Assembly (NCBI GenBank): GCA_039881145.1
Contig: JAYKKI010000003.1
Location: 9,259,501 to 9,323,500, forward strand
DNA from: Druceiella hillmani
Lineage: Eukaryota; Arthropoda; Insecta; Lepidoptera; Hepialidae
Direction: 5' to 3'
Length of the DNA stretch: 64,000 nt
Both the position numbers and the translations under genes were made by a program. Of this stretch, positions 33,421 to 46,217 are shown piece after piece; within the stretch, counting starts at the first letter, position 1; each line of letters opens with the position of its first letter. The notes beneath the pieces were generated by a model. The model did no database searches and was not told where the DNA came from. It saw only the letters and a program-made list of their open reading frames with translations.

Positions 33421-34635
33421 TTTATAAATATATCCGTATTATTGCGTAAACATGTAAATGATATTCAAGATAAAACGCGAGTATATTTTAAAACGTAAAT
33501 ATTTGAATACCTTACTCGCACCGGGAGATATTGGTGTATTTAAATCAGAAATATTATAAGTTGTACGAGATACTCTGCAGAATCCCAGTGTGTTGATGAA
33601 TAACGCACAACGTAACATATTTCTTCCCGATATACTAGAAATACATTTGTACAAAATTTAAGCTGAAAAGCTGAAATTTGAGGAGTAAATCGCTAATTCT
33701 TTTATATTCGGATTTGTATGAAAAGCATACTTAAATTTATCAAACTTTTTCTTTCCTCACAGCTTAAATATTGATAGATCCATAAAAAAAAAATTCTTCG
33801 CTAAGAAGAATATTTCTTTAATTTGCCTCTCCTTGATGGAAAAAGTAGCTCTTTTATTTTTGTAATTTACTTCCGTTGGTTATGACAAAATATATAATGA
33901 AATTAAAGCGTGTATTTTGTATTAAAACCTAGCATTTGGAATTCCTCTCAAACTAGTTATCGACGTACTTTTAATAAAATATGTCCATAAAATATTATGT
34001 TTCCTCTTTAATCATATCCTGGCATGTAAAGAGGAACAAAAACGTAATTTATTTCAGATATTTATCCTCAAACAATTTTTTGCAACACTTGACACTTGAT
34101 TTGAGGGTCGATTTCAAGCTGCTTAAGACAGATATTTTTCTTAACATCGGAAATAAATAAATTTCTGAATTGTTGTCAATAACTTTCAGTAAGTTTTTGT
34201 TTCGACTTTAAAAGGTATTTAAACAAGCAAGCTATTGCGCACCATGAAATCCAAAACAATTGAGATAGTGCACTTTGTACGCGACGGAATAAAGGAATGG
34301 CCAGCGAATATCCATTGAACTAAAATCGAATTCGATGATGAACTGAAACTTGTAGTTCTTACGTTCGGCATATTGACGCTATTTAGATTATTAGATCATT
34401 CACAACTAAATAACATTAAGTTCAAATCACATTTTGTTTTATTTTTTATGGTTATGTGCAAAAAAAATCTAAGTGGGTTATTTGTAATATTGTAGTTAAT
34501 ACGATGGATAATGTAATTGTAATTAAAAAAATATTTATTATACACTCACACCACACTTCCTTGAATTTCGTCCCAAGTGTATAATAATTTTTCTGCATAA
34601 GATTGGGAGATTGAAAATACTGAGTTGATGACGAA

Positions 34636-34692
34636 AAATATGTCTTTGAAATAACATGTGCAATGTGTACGTGTTATTTCAAAGACATATTT
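34636..34692. repeat. 21-bp perfect hairpin, loop of 15
   Basis: AAATATGTCTTTGAAATAACA (34,636-34,656) and its exact complement (34,672-34,692). Unit A has only one diverged arm at the equivalent place (about 11,068-11,095). Confidence 0.92.
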
Positions 34693-37600
34693 GGAGAGAA
34701 CTCAAATTGAATTTGTTGTGTGTTTGTATGCTAGTGTATGGGTTTTTTTATACTAAACACGCAGCTGAAATTTGGTTAATAACTGCCAATATTTTTTAAA
34801 ATGGCAGGGAAAAAGTGTTTAAAATGACCTATATATTTATAAAATTTTTTGAGTAGACATTTTAAATATTATATTGCACTTAAGATTCATGAACATATTG
34901 GAAATATAGTAGTTGTAAATGAATGTTATTTTCGAAGAAAATGTTATACGACGTCACAGTAAAAGTAATGTCAGATGAATCGTATTCTTCTTATCGTAAG
35001 ACTTCTGGAGATTACAGAAATATAGCACGCAGCTCAATATTTCAAACATGTGTAGTATTTTTCATAATTGTCTAAATTCTTCATAGCTGACATGACATTT
35101 AAAGGAGATTATATTTCATGCTCGTTTCTAAAAAACGAAATGCAGGATATTGTAGCAAATCATATTGATGATCAAATCATTCTGTCATGAAAATAAACAA
35201 TGCCAAAGAGAAACTGCTATATTTATACATTTTTATATATTTTGCGTATCAACAGTACCGGGATGTAAAAATACACTCCATAAATTTTCCCACGAAGATA
35301 TAATTCTCAGAAAATATTGTCATGACGCTAATTCCCATCATCCGTGAAATAAATATAAATATTATGTATATATAGAAGGATATAAGATATAAATTTACAT
35401 ATATTCCAGATTCTACTGTAAAAGTAAAATATTTTAAAGATTAAATGGAAAGTGATTCATGACAGGAATCATGGATGGAATGGAGTTGAGTCAAATTTTA
35501 CGAATAAGCGGTTAAAGAGCATTGATCTGGAAGTACACTTTTCTTTACACCCTTGTAACCTTATGTCCACTTTTTATACCTAGTAAAAACATAAAGGCAC
35601 TGTTACTAAAAATGTCAAGTATTAAATATTTCATAAATAGCAGCTGTGAATGTACTTTTTATGCTGTCTTCTATTTCATTAGATGTAGCGTAAATCTATT
35701 GAATTCAACTAATTAATTATAGCACTAAATTTATTGAATTCAACTAATTAATACAAAGTCAATTTCGAAGCGATTCGCAGATGATATTCTCTTTGAAAAT
35801 TTCTTTTTATTATTATTTTTTTTAAAGTTTGCATGAAAAATTATTTCGTTAACAGAATTGTGGTAATTCTGTATAAATTATAGTTTACATTAAAAGTCTA
35901 TAAAATTCTTGAAATAATTAATTTACATATCCAGTCAAATTTTTCAAAGCTGTTTATTCATAACTATGGATATTTCATCAATACTTAAGTAAGTTATTGA
36001 AGAAATAAAGTTAGTCCCATTATCAGGCTTTTTTCATACATATATGTTATCTTTTTTCATCCAAAAGGTTTGCACAACTATTATAATTACTGCAAACATC
36101 ACAAAAAGCATCCGGTATAAATTCTTGTACAAAACATATTATATTTTACTCGATATTTTTATTGGTAGGAAGATAATTTAGCAAATAATTCCTGTTAATT
36201 TATAATTTAGCAAATAATTCCCGTCAACACTTCCCCACGTGGGTCAATTTTCTTTTATTGTTTATATACAGAGGAAAAATAGATATCTGTCGAATTGAGA
36301 ACTTCTCCCGTTTTTGAAGTCGGTTAAAGATCAATAGGAAAAACTGGACGTGATTACCACAAAAATCAATCGAAATGCTTGCCTAAATATTACCTATCAA
36401 GAACAAAAACAATATAGTTACGCTATAATTCAGAAATATTATTTTATCTTTCTCGTCTTTATTTTTTTTTTCTCTCGGCCCATAAAATTATAATTTATTT
36501 AAATACACGTTAAAGGCTTCTTTTTGATAATTATCATCTTGATATATTCTATTTGCTAGACTATTCTATATTTGGCCATTTTATTTATTTTTTGTTGAAA
36601 TATTATTCATATAATATCTCCTTCATAACAGCTACTTAATGCCAAAATTACAGAGATTTATGCGAAACTAACAGAGATAAAAGTTTATATTTGTGACGTA
36701 TACCATACTTTTCCCGTCTTTATCTTATCAGTTAAAGATATAGTTAAAGCGGCAACTGATACACTGAATGATACTTTTAATAAATAAAGTTAGCGCTTTG
36801 GAAAAATAAAAATTCCTAATCTCATAATAAAAAACAGGTAGACTATGTTAATTGAATTTTTCTCCTGTCATAATTAAACCCCTGAGATGACAAGGACGTA
36901 GAGTGATACTTTTAAATATTTTTAATTCTTCGGCTTTGCAAGCTATAGAGACAAAGCGTAATTAAAAAGAACTGTGTTATTAATGATAGAATAATAAAAA
37001 AAAACACAATTACACCCTAAGATAAAATAAACATGATGTAATAATTTTCAACAATTTTTTTTCTTGCCTTGTATATTGCAAGAATGTAAAAAGCTTAAAA
37101 AAATGCATCTTCAATAAAAGCAAACTCATGCCATAGCCTTTATTTCTTTAGAGCTTTATTATTTATTAATTTTCGTGCAAGATAATAGAAAAAAATCTAA
37201 ATACAGCATCAAGGACCATGGTAACATCCAAACCAATAGTAAATCTAGATAAAGAACAATATGTATAACACACCGATATTTTTGTACTTATGAATTGAAA
37301 TTTATAGACAGGTCGTAGACTAAAGCATTATACTTTACATGGGTGCCGTAGAAAAATAAGATACCCGTACAATTCGGCATATCCGTTTGTCCATTAGTGC
37401 GTCACAGCCTCGCTGTTCCTATAGTGTTTAGCATTTGCGTATGAAGGTCTACAACTACGTGCTTTATATGAAGATCTCATGTAATATCCAATTTAATTAA
37501 TAGCAAAACATTTAAAAATAATGAAAAATTAACGAAAATTAAGGATGAATACATATGTTTCGCCCACCCCATCGATAGAAGTATTTTTTTAAACGAAATA

Positions 37601-38792
37601 GATAATCTAATCATCATTTCCTATTTTTAGCCCTATTATTAGAATATTAAGGCCGATGTATATACAGCAATACGTGGTAATGCAAAAATATTGACTGATA
37701 ACTTTCGAACATTTTATATGGATCATTGCATATTACAAACAGGCGCAGGGGACCGCAATGTGGTGCATTAGAGCGCATCACTTGCCGAGCGTATTTTTGA
37801 TCTCGATTTGTTGTATTGCGGTGCGAACCTCCTGAGTGAGCGTTGGACCAGTTGTAATTTCCAAGAACCTAAAATAATAAGAAAAGTATATTTATCTTCC
37901 AGAAAATTTTTAAAACCATTTAATTACATGTTATTACAGGCAGAAAGTAGTATGACGTAATTGTATACTTCTATTGATATTGTCGATAAACGTTAACTGA
38001 AATTATTTCGTCTGAAAAAAGGCCTATTTTCTGAAATTGTATAAGACTATTAAATTGAGCTTTTGGTTACTAAAATTAAATATCTACGTTTTTCGCTTCA
38101 TAAGCGAATACCATACATTACCCAAATTAAAGTTCTTACTAAAAATTTGACGATATGGATAAACGTGATATCGGAGAAAAAAGGTATAACAATATAATAA
38201 TGATGTAAGAACGTTACGGATTATTTCTTTCAGCTGCGCTAATTGCCCTAATTATAGTTTCCATAAATCTGTCGACATATGTTTCTAATTCAGCTCGATG
38301 TTTTAATATAACAAATAAAGAATTATTAAAGATATTATAAAAAAATAAACGATATTTCTAAAGTATATTAGAGTTCATGCTTTTTTATATACTTTTATTT
38401 ACAATATTCGTAAATATCATAAGATGTATGTTAAATATATCACAATTATGTTTTTGTTGTACAATTTGAACAAATATTTATTCGATCACTGTAAAATATT
38501 TTGGTTAAACGTAATAACTAGAATTGCCTGAAATAGGAAAATTAACGTTAGTTAAAGTCTAAAGGGACGTAATACAAAATTTATTTTGATATCTGCTGGC
38601 TATGACTGGCCATGCAAGCATAATGTCTCAACCATCTATGAAAAAAGTACATGTATAATTTTAAATATTCTGAGAGGTTTTTAAAAAAATATAAACTAGT
38701 TAATATAACACATTAATATAACGCACCACATTTTATTCAATAGTAGACTAAAAGAAAACTTTGTTCACAGCAATTATACTAAATGCATGCGA

Positions 38793-38836
38793 ATAATTAT
38801 TACATCGGACCGTTCGTGCGAATGAATAATAATGTT
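38793..38836. other. 44-base segment identical to unit A
   Basis: Identical to 15,553-15,596, whereas neighbouring DNA is clearly diverged. Confidence 0.6.
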
Positions 38837-39715
38837 AAAATGGATCGTTTAAGTGATGTCATTTGTTCAAATTTTTTGTGATATCGTACGATGTTTCCTT
38901 AAACATTACGTTTTCTTTTTGAAATATGAATTACATTTCACTTTTGACTACAAATGAATTCGAAAATATTCCATTACATTAATATTCAACAAAAATAATA
39001 AACAATACATAAATTTAAGGAAAGAAAAGAAATGATTTCTGATTACGTCTGAACGAATGAGTCTGATTACGTCTAAAAAATTATTTAAATGAAGCTAGAT
39101 CATAAATAGAACACTAAAATAATAACCAATGCGTCATGTTCTAGAAAGTAAACCATAGATATAACTTTGTTCGTTGTAAGACATTTGGGCCATGTAATCT
39201 TAATACAAAGAGTACAAAACGTCTATTTAAAATGCATTTCTTATTAAACTTATTTCATAAGAAATTGATATCCGGTTTTAAAAGATTAATTGTGAAGAAA
39301 AACAATTATTTTTATACTTTTCATCACAATTATTATTCCTGGTATTAAACTTCACTCTCTTTGTTGGTCCACTTTGTAACATAATTAATTTTTCATGTTA
39401 CTTCGTTTATTTTTATTGACTATATTGTTAACTGTTCCGTCGTGAGTAACTTGTCAATTTGATGCAGTCTAACAGTTATATTAAAGCCATCTTTGGGAAA
39501 ATCTTATAACAAAATATTTCGTGAGTTGTTGCTCTTGTAACAAAAAGTAATAATGAATATTATTTTGTAGGTGGTAGCTTTAGTATTAATAGAACCTATT
39601 GTGTACGAGTATAAAAAAACTTGTTATCGCTAATAAACAACCATACTTTAGAGCCCTAGATTCCTTATCATTTTTTTATAAACGTCATTTTATGAAATTA
39701 GTGCAAAAGTACGTG

Positions 39716-39765
39716 CGAAAAAATAATTTTTGTAAACTTCAAGTTTACAAAAATTATTTTTTTCG
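39716..39765. repeat. 24-bp near-perfect palindrome
   Basis: CGAAAAAATAATTTTTGTAAACTT (39,716-39,739), a central C, then its complement with one extra T (39,741-39,765). No counterpart in unit A near 16,100-16,165. Confidence 0.9.
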
Positions 39766-41142
39766 AAGTATCATAAATGGTAAAAGGCTGTGTTCTTTAT
39801 ATTCTTTGTTATAAATAATTATAATTAGTTAATAGCAAATAATATATTTTGCCAAATATCATATTACGTATTTATAGGACGTACTAACACTAATTTTTAT
39901 TGTTGAATATTTAATAGCGTACTATACATTAAAAACAGAGTACATGTATCTCAGATTAAAGAAAAAAACCTTTCTTGACTGTTTTGATATTCTGACATAA
40001 CTATATATTTTAAGCACTTCTAGATTCTTTTTCCTAATATTGTGTATGAGACATATTGACAAAAATCTTTTAAATTTTATTTCAAGGGAAAACTTTTCTG
40101 ATTTCTTGCAAAAACAATGATAATCTAAAAAGTAGTTTTAACTTAGTCACTTATTACTTATGTGCCAATTATTGGCCCGAAAGACAATTAGAAAAATATT
40201 AAAATATGGTATATGTATAAAATGGTACCGAACATGTTATTATTTCAAAAACTTAGTTCTATAAGATAATTTGAATGATCTTGTACTCCATTAAAAATAT
40301 ATTGTTACGTTACCATAAAAGCAGTATAAATAAACGAAAATATGTAAGAAGTTGTAAACTATATTTAATTATTTACCGTTATAATAATTAGGTAATAATA
40401 CAAAAAAGCCTTTCTTCCCATACGTAGAAAGGAATACATATGAATATTCCAATTTTAATAAAATAACTCGCGTATATTTTAAAATCTAAATTACACCGAA
40501 TTGTTTGGATGTTATCTCATTAGACAAAGATTCAAACAATTTACTCTCCAATGTAAGGTAAATATAAGTTACTCATACTATTCATTAAATTTATTACACG
40601 TTACACGAAAGCTACTGTTACTGCTACTGTAAGTACTTTATACTAGAGTTACTGTGTAACTCTATTTTAACGTAAATCAATAATGCATACGTAAAAATGA
40701 CAAAATCTTAAAAATTGTTGTCAACATAGGCGTTTGGTGACTTCAGTGTCTAAATTGCAATATGTTTAATATAACGCGCAAAACGTAAAACATGAAATAT
40801 ACTTGTAAAGCCTAAACTCAGATAAGTTTAGATGCAAAACTTTCAAAATTTGGAATTGGTGTCATTCCATAATTGTAGTTTTAGACATATATATATATAT
40901 ATAGTTCTGATATTATCGCCTGTCAAAAGTGCTCTAATAGTAATGTATAATGATTATATTTATAGACGTCCAGTAAAATGTGAAATATGTAATCTGTGAA
41001 ATATCTATTATGTTAAAGTTAAAACAGATCTATATAAATTTAAAGTAAGTTTCACCGTTCGTCAATGGAACGCTACAATCATATCCTTCCGGAAAAACTT
41101 AGAGTCAGAGATCACGATTCATTATAAATTTAATGCGAGGGT

Positions 41143-41226
41143 ATAACAGTGGGTTTGGTAAATATTCATTTACCAAACCCACTGTTATTGCATTTAATAT
41201 TGGTTTATGGCATTTAATATTGGTTT
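41143..41226. repeat. 21-bp perfect hairpin plus tandem duplication
   Basis: ATAACAGTGGGTTTGGTAAAT (41,143-41,163), loop ATTC, exact complement (41,168-41,188). It is followed by two copies of GCATTTAATATTGGTTT. Unit A has the simple progenitor GTAGCAGTGGGTTCGG (25,802-25,817) with neither the second arm nor the duplication. Confidence 0.92.
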
Positions 41227-41550
41227 CGTCATATGTCAGTTTACATATAATTATACCCATGTTTGGAAGCTCACGCGTTGTTGTCATCCGTGGGCGTCAT
41301 TACGTGTTGATATTTGATATTCTTATATGCTATCACGAGTCACATTTTTCCTATAATATATTTATATATTTAACGGTGTAACCATAAATATAGAAATATT
41401 AATGAAATAACATTAAAACAAGAAAAAGCATGAAATAATGTATCTTTAGTTTCTTATATTACGTTCATTTTATTGACCCTGAAAGAAAATTAGGAAAAAA
41501 ATTAGGGTCTCAGTAAATTTGTTGAATAATGCGGAACAAATAATATCATT

Positions 41551-41760
41551 TACAAGCTGTGCCCCACAGTTTCATTCCCATGAAATTCGGAATAAAAAAA
41601 ATATTTCTTTCTTTTCTGCTATATGTTGTCCTTGGTCATTAACTATAACCATACTAAAATTCATCACGATACGTCTTATGGATTTTGCATGATTGATGCC
41701 CAAAATTATATACAGACAGACAGAGGAAACCACATATCTATTATAGGTATAGATACATTT
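41551..41760 (+). repeat. LINE/SINE-tail-like interspersed repeat (AGCTGTGCCCC type)
   Basis: ACAAGCTGTGCCCCACAGTT, then ATGAAATTCGGAAT, then AAAATTCATCACGATACGTC, then ACAGACAGACAGAGG and TATTATAGGTATAGATA. From memory this order (CTGTGCCCCGCGGTTTC, AAATTTCATC, CAGACAGAC, TATAATATTAGTA) is that of a repeat found in very many insect genomes. It is absent from unit A at the equivalent position (about 26,110-26,200). Confidence 0.6.
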
Positions 41761-42612
41761 ATAATTTTTGCCGCCATTGTCACTTAATAATATTTATATA
41801 CATTTTGAATAACAATGCAAAGTTCAAAAGAACTTTAAGGTCAAAGTAATATATCAGAAGCAGAATCGTCTTATGTATGAAATCAGGATTATATCTGCAG
41901 TTATTTCAATCAAATTACTTAAGAAATAAAATGTTTAATTTATTCCGTAATTTTCCGGTCACTTTCTTATTTTCAGGTTTATAGACGGCCATTATAACCA
42001 TGCTAAAAGCTGCTGGAAAATGTCACACGAAATATATCATAAAAAATTGAAACATAGTACATAAATTGATTTGCTGAAATATTTACTTAATTATAATTTC
42101 AACTTCAAATTTTGCTCTAAAAAACGCTAATGATTTATTATAGAGAAATTCTCATGTAATACGATTTATGTTGTTACAAACTATGCACTAACTTTCTACT
42201 TAAGACACGTGAACTTTATTACAAAGATACTGTTTTCCTGATAAAATAAATCGGTTTAAAACGAGTCTCTTAATACAATAAACTTTAAGAGAATATAAAA
42301 TTTAAATATTATATGTGGATGAGACGAAAACGGTGCGATATAAACCTACTATTTCAAAACCTAATTACTCCCAACAAAGCACCGAAATAGTATGCTTCAT
42401 CGCAATTTATTTTGCAAAACACAGTTCATACATTATATTTCACACATGGAGAAATTATGAAACTGTTTGTCCGATTTGGACGGTATTACTAAATTGGAAA
42501 TTTGTGTTATAAGTGCATATATTTATTGATGTTATCGAATGTGTTCTCTGAGATATACACGTCCTATTTGTAACACTACAAAAGATTTTTCCGTAAATTA
42601 TGCCTAGTACGC

Positions 42613-42716
42613 CCATGTGTGCGTATACATACGTGTGTGTGAACGCGTATGTGTGCGTATACACGTGTGTGTGCGTATACACGTGTATGTGCGTATGAAT
42701 GTAAGCATGTGTATAT
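42613..42716. repeat. GTGTGCGTATACACGT-type minisatellite
   Basis: About five irregular units of roughly 18-20 bases (core GTGTGCGTATACACGTGTGT), strictly alternating purine and pyrimidine for long stretches. Confidence 0.85.
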
Positions 42717-43620
42717 TACAATAAGTATAAGGAAATCGTTATACCATGAATAGAAAATATTGCAAATTGAATTTTATTTGACTGTAAATTGATACATATT
42801 TATTTTTATTTATTAATATTTCTTGACAAAGAAATGTTACAGTTTCATGGGAACTAAACTAAGTATTTTGGAGTGTATTCAGCAGACATTTAACATAAAC
42901 ATTACATGCCACTGAGGCGTCTGTTGACCTTTAACACTGTGTTCGCTAGAGTTAAACATGCAAATCAGCGATATAGTTTAGAAATTACATATAAGACGTA
43001 ACATTAGCATGATTTATCATATAAACGCTATATTTATAATACTCAATGTTAGCTAACGTTTTCCTTTGGACATTTGTTTAACACACCAACAAATACATTA
43101 TAAACGTGAAACGCATACATTGACATTGATAACGCGTAAATGTATTTCATTAAATTTTGTAAATTTAAATAAAAAAATTGAGAAAAAAAATTAGATTAAA
43201 TGTTTAAATTAAATATCCTTTTAAAATACTTTAATTATTCAGTTTAGAAATGCCTACAAAAGTTTTAACCAAAATCTGCCAAAAACAAAATTTATTAATT
43301 TATTAAATTTATTTATTTAGTATTGGCGCATAAATAGTAAGGATACAATTTTATCCTCTCGATTGGAGAAGACAAAATATACTTTATGAAAACACCAAAA
43401 ACGGTAGAAACAGCATGTTTAATTAGGTGTTTCCCTTGATATATAATAAAATTTCAAGTTAAATATATTTTTATTAATTGCAATAAAATAAGTAAATCAT
43501 CGATAAATGAATCAATCAATAAAACATATAGTACAATGATACGATATAACATTAGAACCAAATAAGTAAAGGTAATTAATTGAATTTATTTTTTTTAAAT
43601 ATAAACAAAAAATAAACTAA

Positions 43621-44663
43621 TTCTATATTTATTTGTTTTATGTAAAAGTTCGTTATCTTATTATTCTCAATAAATTTATTTTTAAAGAAAAATAATCACA
43701 GATGAATGTAGTAAACTAAGAGCGCGGCTTAATTTATGGATTGAAACAAAAAATCCTACATTGGTCACAACTTTAGAGCGAGGAAGTAATAATATGAATG
43801 CAGTCGACTGTTATTACGGGAAATTTGTAGTGCTGTAAAAGAATACTGCTATCAATTGCATTGTGTATAAGCTTATGATGGAAATATCATCCAAAGAATC
43901 ATGGTCAAATTGGCTTGCCAATGTATACAAATCAAACCTATACTGTTTGAAACACCGTCACACGAGCTTAATTTTGTATGATGACGTGGTCTGTTAGTCC
44001 TGGGAAATTGAGACAATTACACCTTCAGGACCCTTAAAATAAATTTATTTTATCTTTTACGTATATTAAAAATACCTGGGAAGCACGATGAGTAGGCAAT
44101 ATATTCACGTTGTAAAAAAGAATTCATTTAAATAGTTTCACAGAAATTTTCTAGATCCGTAAATATTTATTAACGTCTAAATGTGTAGGAACGTACTGAG
44201 AGATTTTTTAATTTACGTGAAAGATGAAATAAATGTATTCTAAGGATCATGAAGATGTAATTTTCTCAATTTCCCGGGACTAACGGACCATGTCATCATG
44301 AAAAATGAAGCTCGTGTGACGGTGTTTGAAACATAATAGATTTGGTTTGCATACATTGGCAAGCCAATTTGACCATGATTCTTTGGATGACATTTCCGTC
44401 ACAAGCTTATCCACAATGCAATTGACAGCAATATTCTTCTCCAGCACTACAAGTTCTCCGTAATAACAGTCAGTCGACTGTTTTTATATTATCACTTCCT
44501 CGCTCCAAAGATGTGAACAATGTAGAAATTTTTGTTTAAGTCGATAAATTAAGCCGTACTCTTAGTTAATTACATTCATCTGTCGATTTTTTTCTTCAAA
44601 AGTAAATTTATTTCGAATAATGCAGATAAGAAACTTCTACTTAGAACAAATAAATATAGACGA
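43621..44663. repeat. 1 kb inverted duplication (about 460-bp arms)
   Basis: The left arm 43,621-44,076 and right arm 44,199-44,663 are inverse copies at roughly 85 percent identity around a spacer of about 120 bases. Long shared runs include TGACCATGATTCTTTGGATG and ACATTGGCAAGCCAATTTG. The outer 110 bases of the left arm match unit A (26,826-26,930), so the arms derive from unit DNA rather than from an inserted transposon. A transcript through it would form a long hairpin. Confidence 0.85.
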
Positions 44664-44759
44664 GAAAACTTGAACTTGTTTATAAACCAACACGATGGAA
44701 TTGACGTGGGTTGAACTGAAACCTTTAGTCCATTGTGATCATTTTGTTGAATACTGCAT

Positions 44760-44799
44760 AGAAAAAAAATTCACATTTCGCAATGTGAATTTTTTTTCT
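44760..44799. repeat. 18-bp perfect hairpin, loop of 4
   Basis: AGAAAAAAAATTCACATT (44,760-44,777), loop TCGC, exact complement (44,782-44,799). Confidence 0.92.
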
Positions 44800-45669
44800 T
44801 AGTGGATTCACAAAACTATATTTTTCCTTATTCTTTGTCGCTCGCCTTGTACTTTATTATATCGTAGCTAGTAGAAATGGAATATGAGAGCGTTGAACTC
44901 TATCTGCGTTATGAATATGTAAATTTATTTTCCAAATGTGATTTAATCCAATATTAAATAGAAACAAACCTCTTACATGTATCACCATTTCATATCCGAA
45001 ATTTCTCAGGTTAAAATTAGGAAAAAGAATACATTTCAAATTATTTATCAACATATCTAGTATTGATAAATAATTCGAAATGTTCACATAGCAGGATGGA
45101 AATTAAAAATTTATAAAAGTTGATAAATGGAAATAACATACAAAAGTACAAAATGTATATATGTAGAATGGATAAATTATTATGTGACCTTAACTTCTAT
45201 AAGAGAAAAACATCCAATAATTAAAAATAGACTGGGTTTGCCTTTACTACAAGTTTCTTGATTATAAAATATGCATAATTCTTATCTATGGGACAATCAT
45301 AATATATTCTGATATCAACACTTACGTTTAAGACCATCCGAAAATAAAGTTGGTCCTACAATTATCTACTTAAGAATCTATTATATAACACATAAGAACT
45401 TACGCAAGAAAAAATCGTCTGCTCGAAAACAAACTGAGAATTTCTTATCGATTTCCATATGATACACCCATTACTTTTATCACGTGCTGTTGCGATGTTA
45501 TGTTAATTTTGACGCTCAAATTGCTCAGCTTCACACAGCTCGATTAATGTTATATCTTTTGCCAAAACGAGTTCAGTGGTTACCGAAAAGTTAAACTAAG
45601 AGAATAAGAGTCCTTCTCTTGTTTTTTACAGATGAATTTTCACTAACCATAAGTATTGTATTTTATTGC

Positions 45670-45735
45670 GCGTGCGTACGTGCGCGTGGGCGTGCGTGCG
45701 TGCGTGTGCGAGCGTGCGTGCGTGCATGCGCGCAT
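45670..45735. repeat. (GCGT)n/(GTGC)n simple repeat
   Basis: A GC-rich alternating purine-pyrimidine run in very AT-rich surroundings, with GCGCGCAT at the end, capable of Z-DNA. It splits a sequence that is continuous in unit A near 27,915 (CATAAGTATT lies on both sides). Confidence 0.88.
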
Positions 45736-46069
45736 AAGTATTTTACATTTTCGCTTTATAAGTAAGGACCTCTCTCCTTTTCCATTTAAATATTTTTACT
45801 TTTAATGTTTTGCCATGTACTCATTGAGATCTAAAATTATGGAAATTGTGACAGACGAACGTATGTACGTGACAATGTAAAAAAGCTTTTTCGTTTCACT
45901 AAAAAACTAAAAATAATCACGATATTTATAATAATTTTGTTTCACGATGGGCTTGAAAATATGAAGCGAACTGTACAGCCATTCGTATGGCGGTCTATTT
46001 ATTAAAGATTGATTATTCTTATATTTTCTTATCAAACTACAAAATTTAAGTATTAGATTCTCCTTGGTT

Positions 46070-46165
46070 ATAATATATATATATACATACACACATGTGG
46101 TTGGGAATATATAAATATATATAATATAAATATATATGAATATAAATATATATATATATAAATAC

Positions 46166-46215
<50 letters not shown>
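46070..46215. repeat. (TA)n-rich microsatellite
   Basis: TA repeats with ACACACATGTGG and AATATAAATAT interruptions. The overlapping Ile/Tyr-rich open frames are artefacts of this repeat. Confidence 0.9.

Positions 46216-46217
<2 letters not shown>

Larger units (their letters stand above)
29600..41050. other. Unit B noncoding stretch
   Basis: It aligns with unit A minus the copia and Tigger elements. It includes the Tigger empty site (about 33,790-33,803), short tandem duplications (32,716-32,757; 36,176-36,224), two unit-specific hairpins (34,636-34,692; 39,716-39,765) and the 44-base identical segment at 38,793-38,836. The open frame at 30,596-31,003 is interrupted in A and C. I see no gene. 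Confidence 0.6.
28500..45810 (+). repeat. Tandem segmental duplication, unit B
   Basis: This is the second copy of the unit, about 17.3 kb. It starts immediately right of a foldback element, at the sequence matching window position 1, and ends where the same start sequence recurs near 45,811. It lacks the copia and Tigger insertions of unit A. It has its own insertions: a LINE/SINE-tail-like repeat at 41,551-41,760 and a large inverted duplication at 43,621-44,663. It keeps the longest copy of the CCGGCC-type repeat (28,945-29,580), which is internally deleted in A. The open frames in it do not stay open in the other units. Confidence 0.85.
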
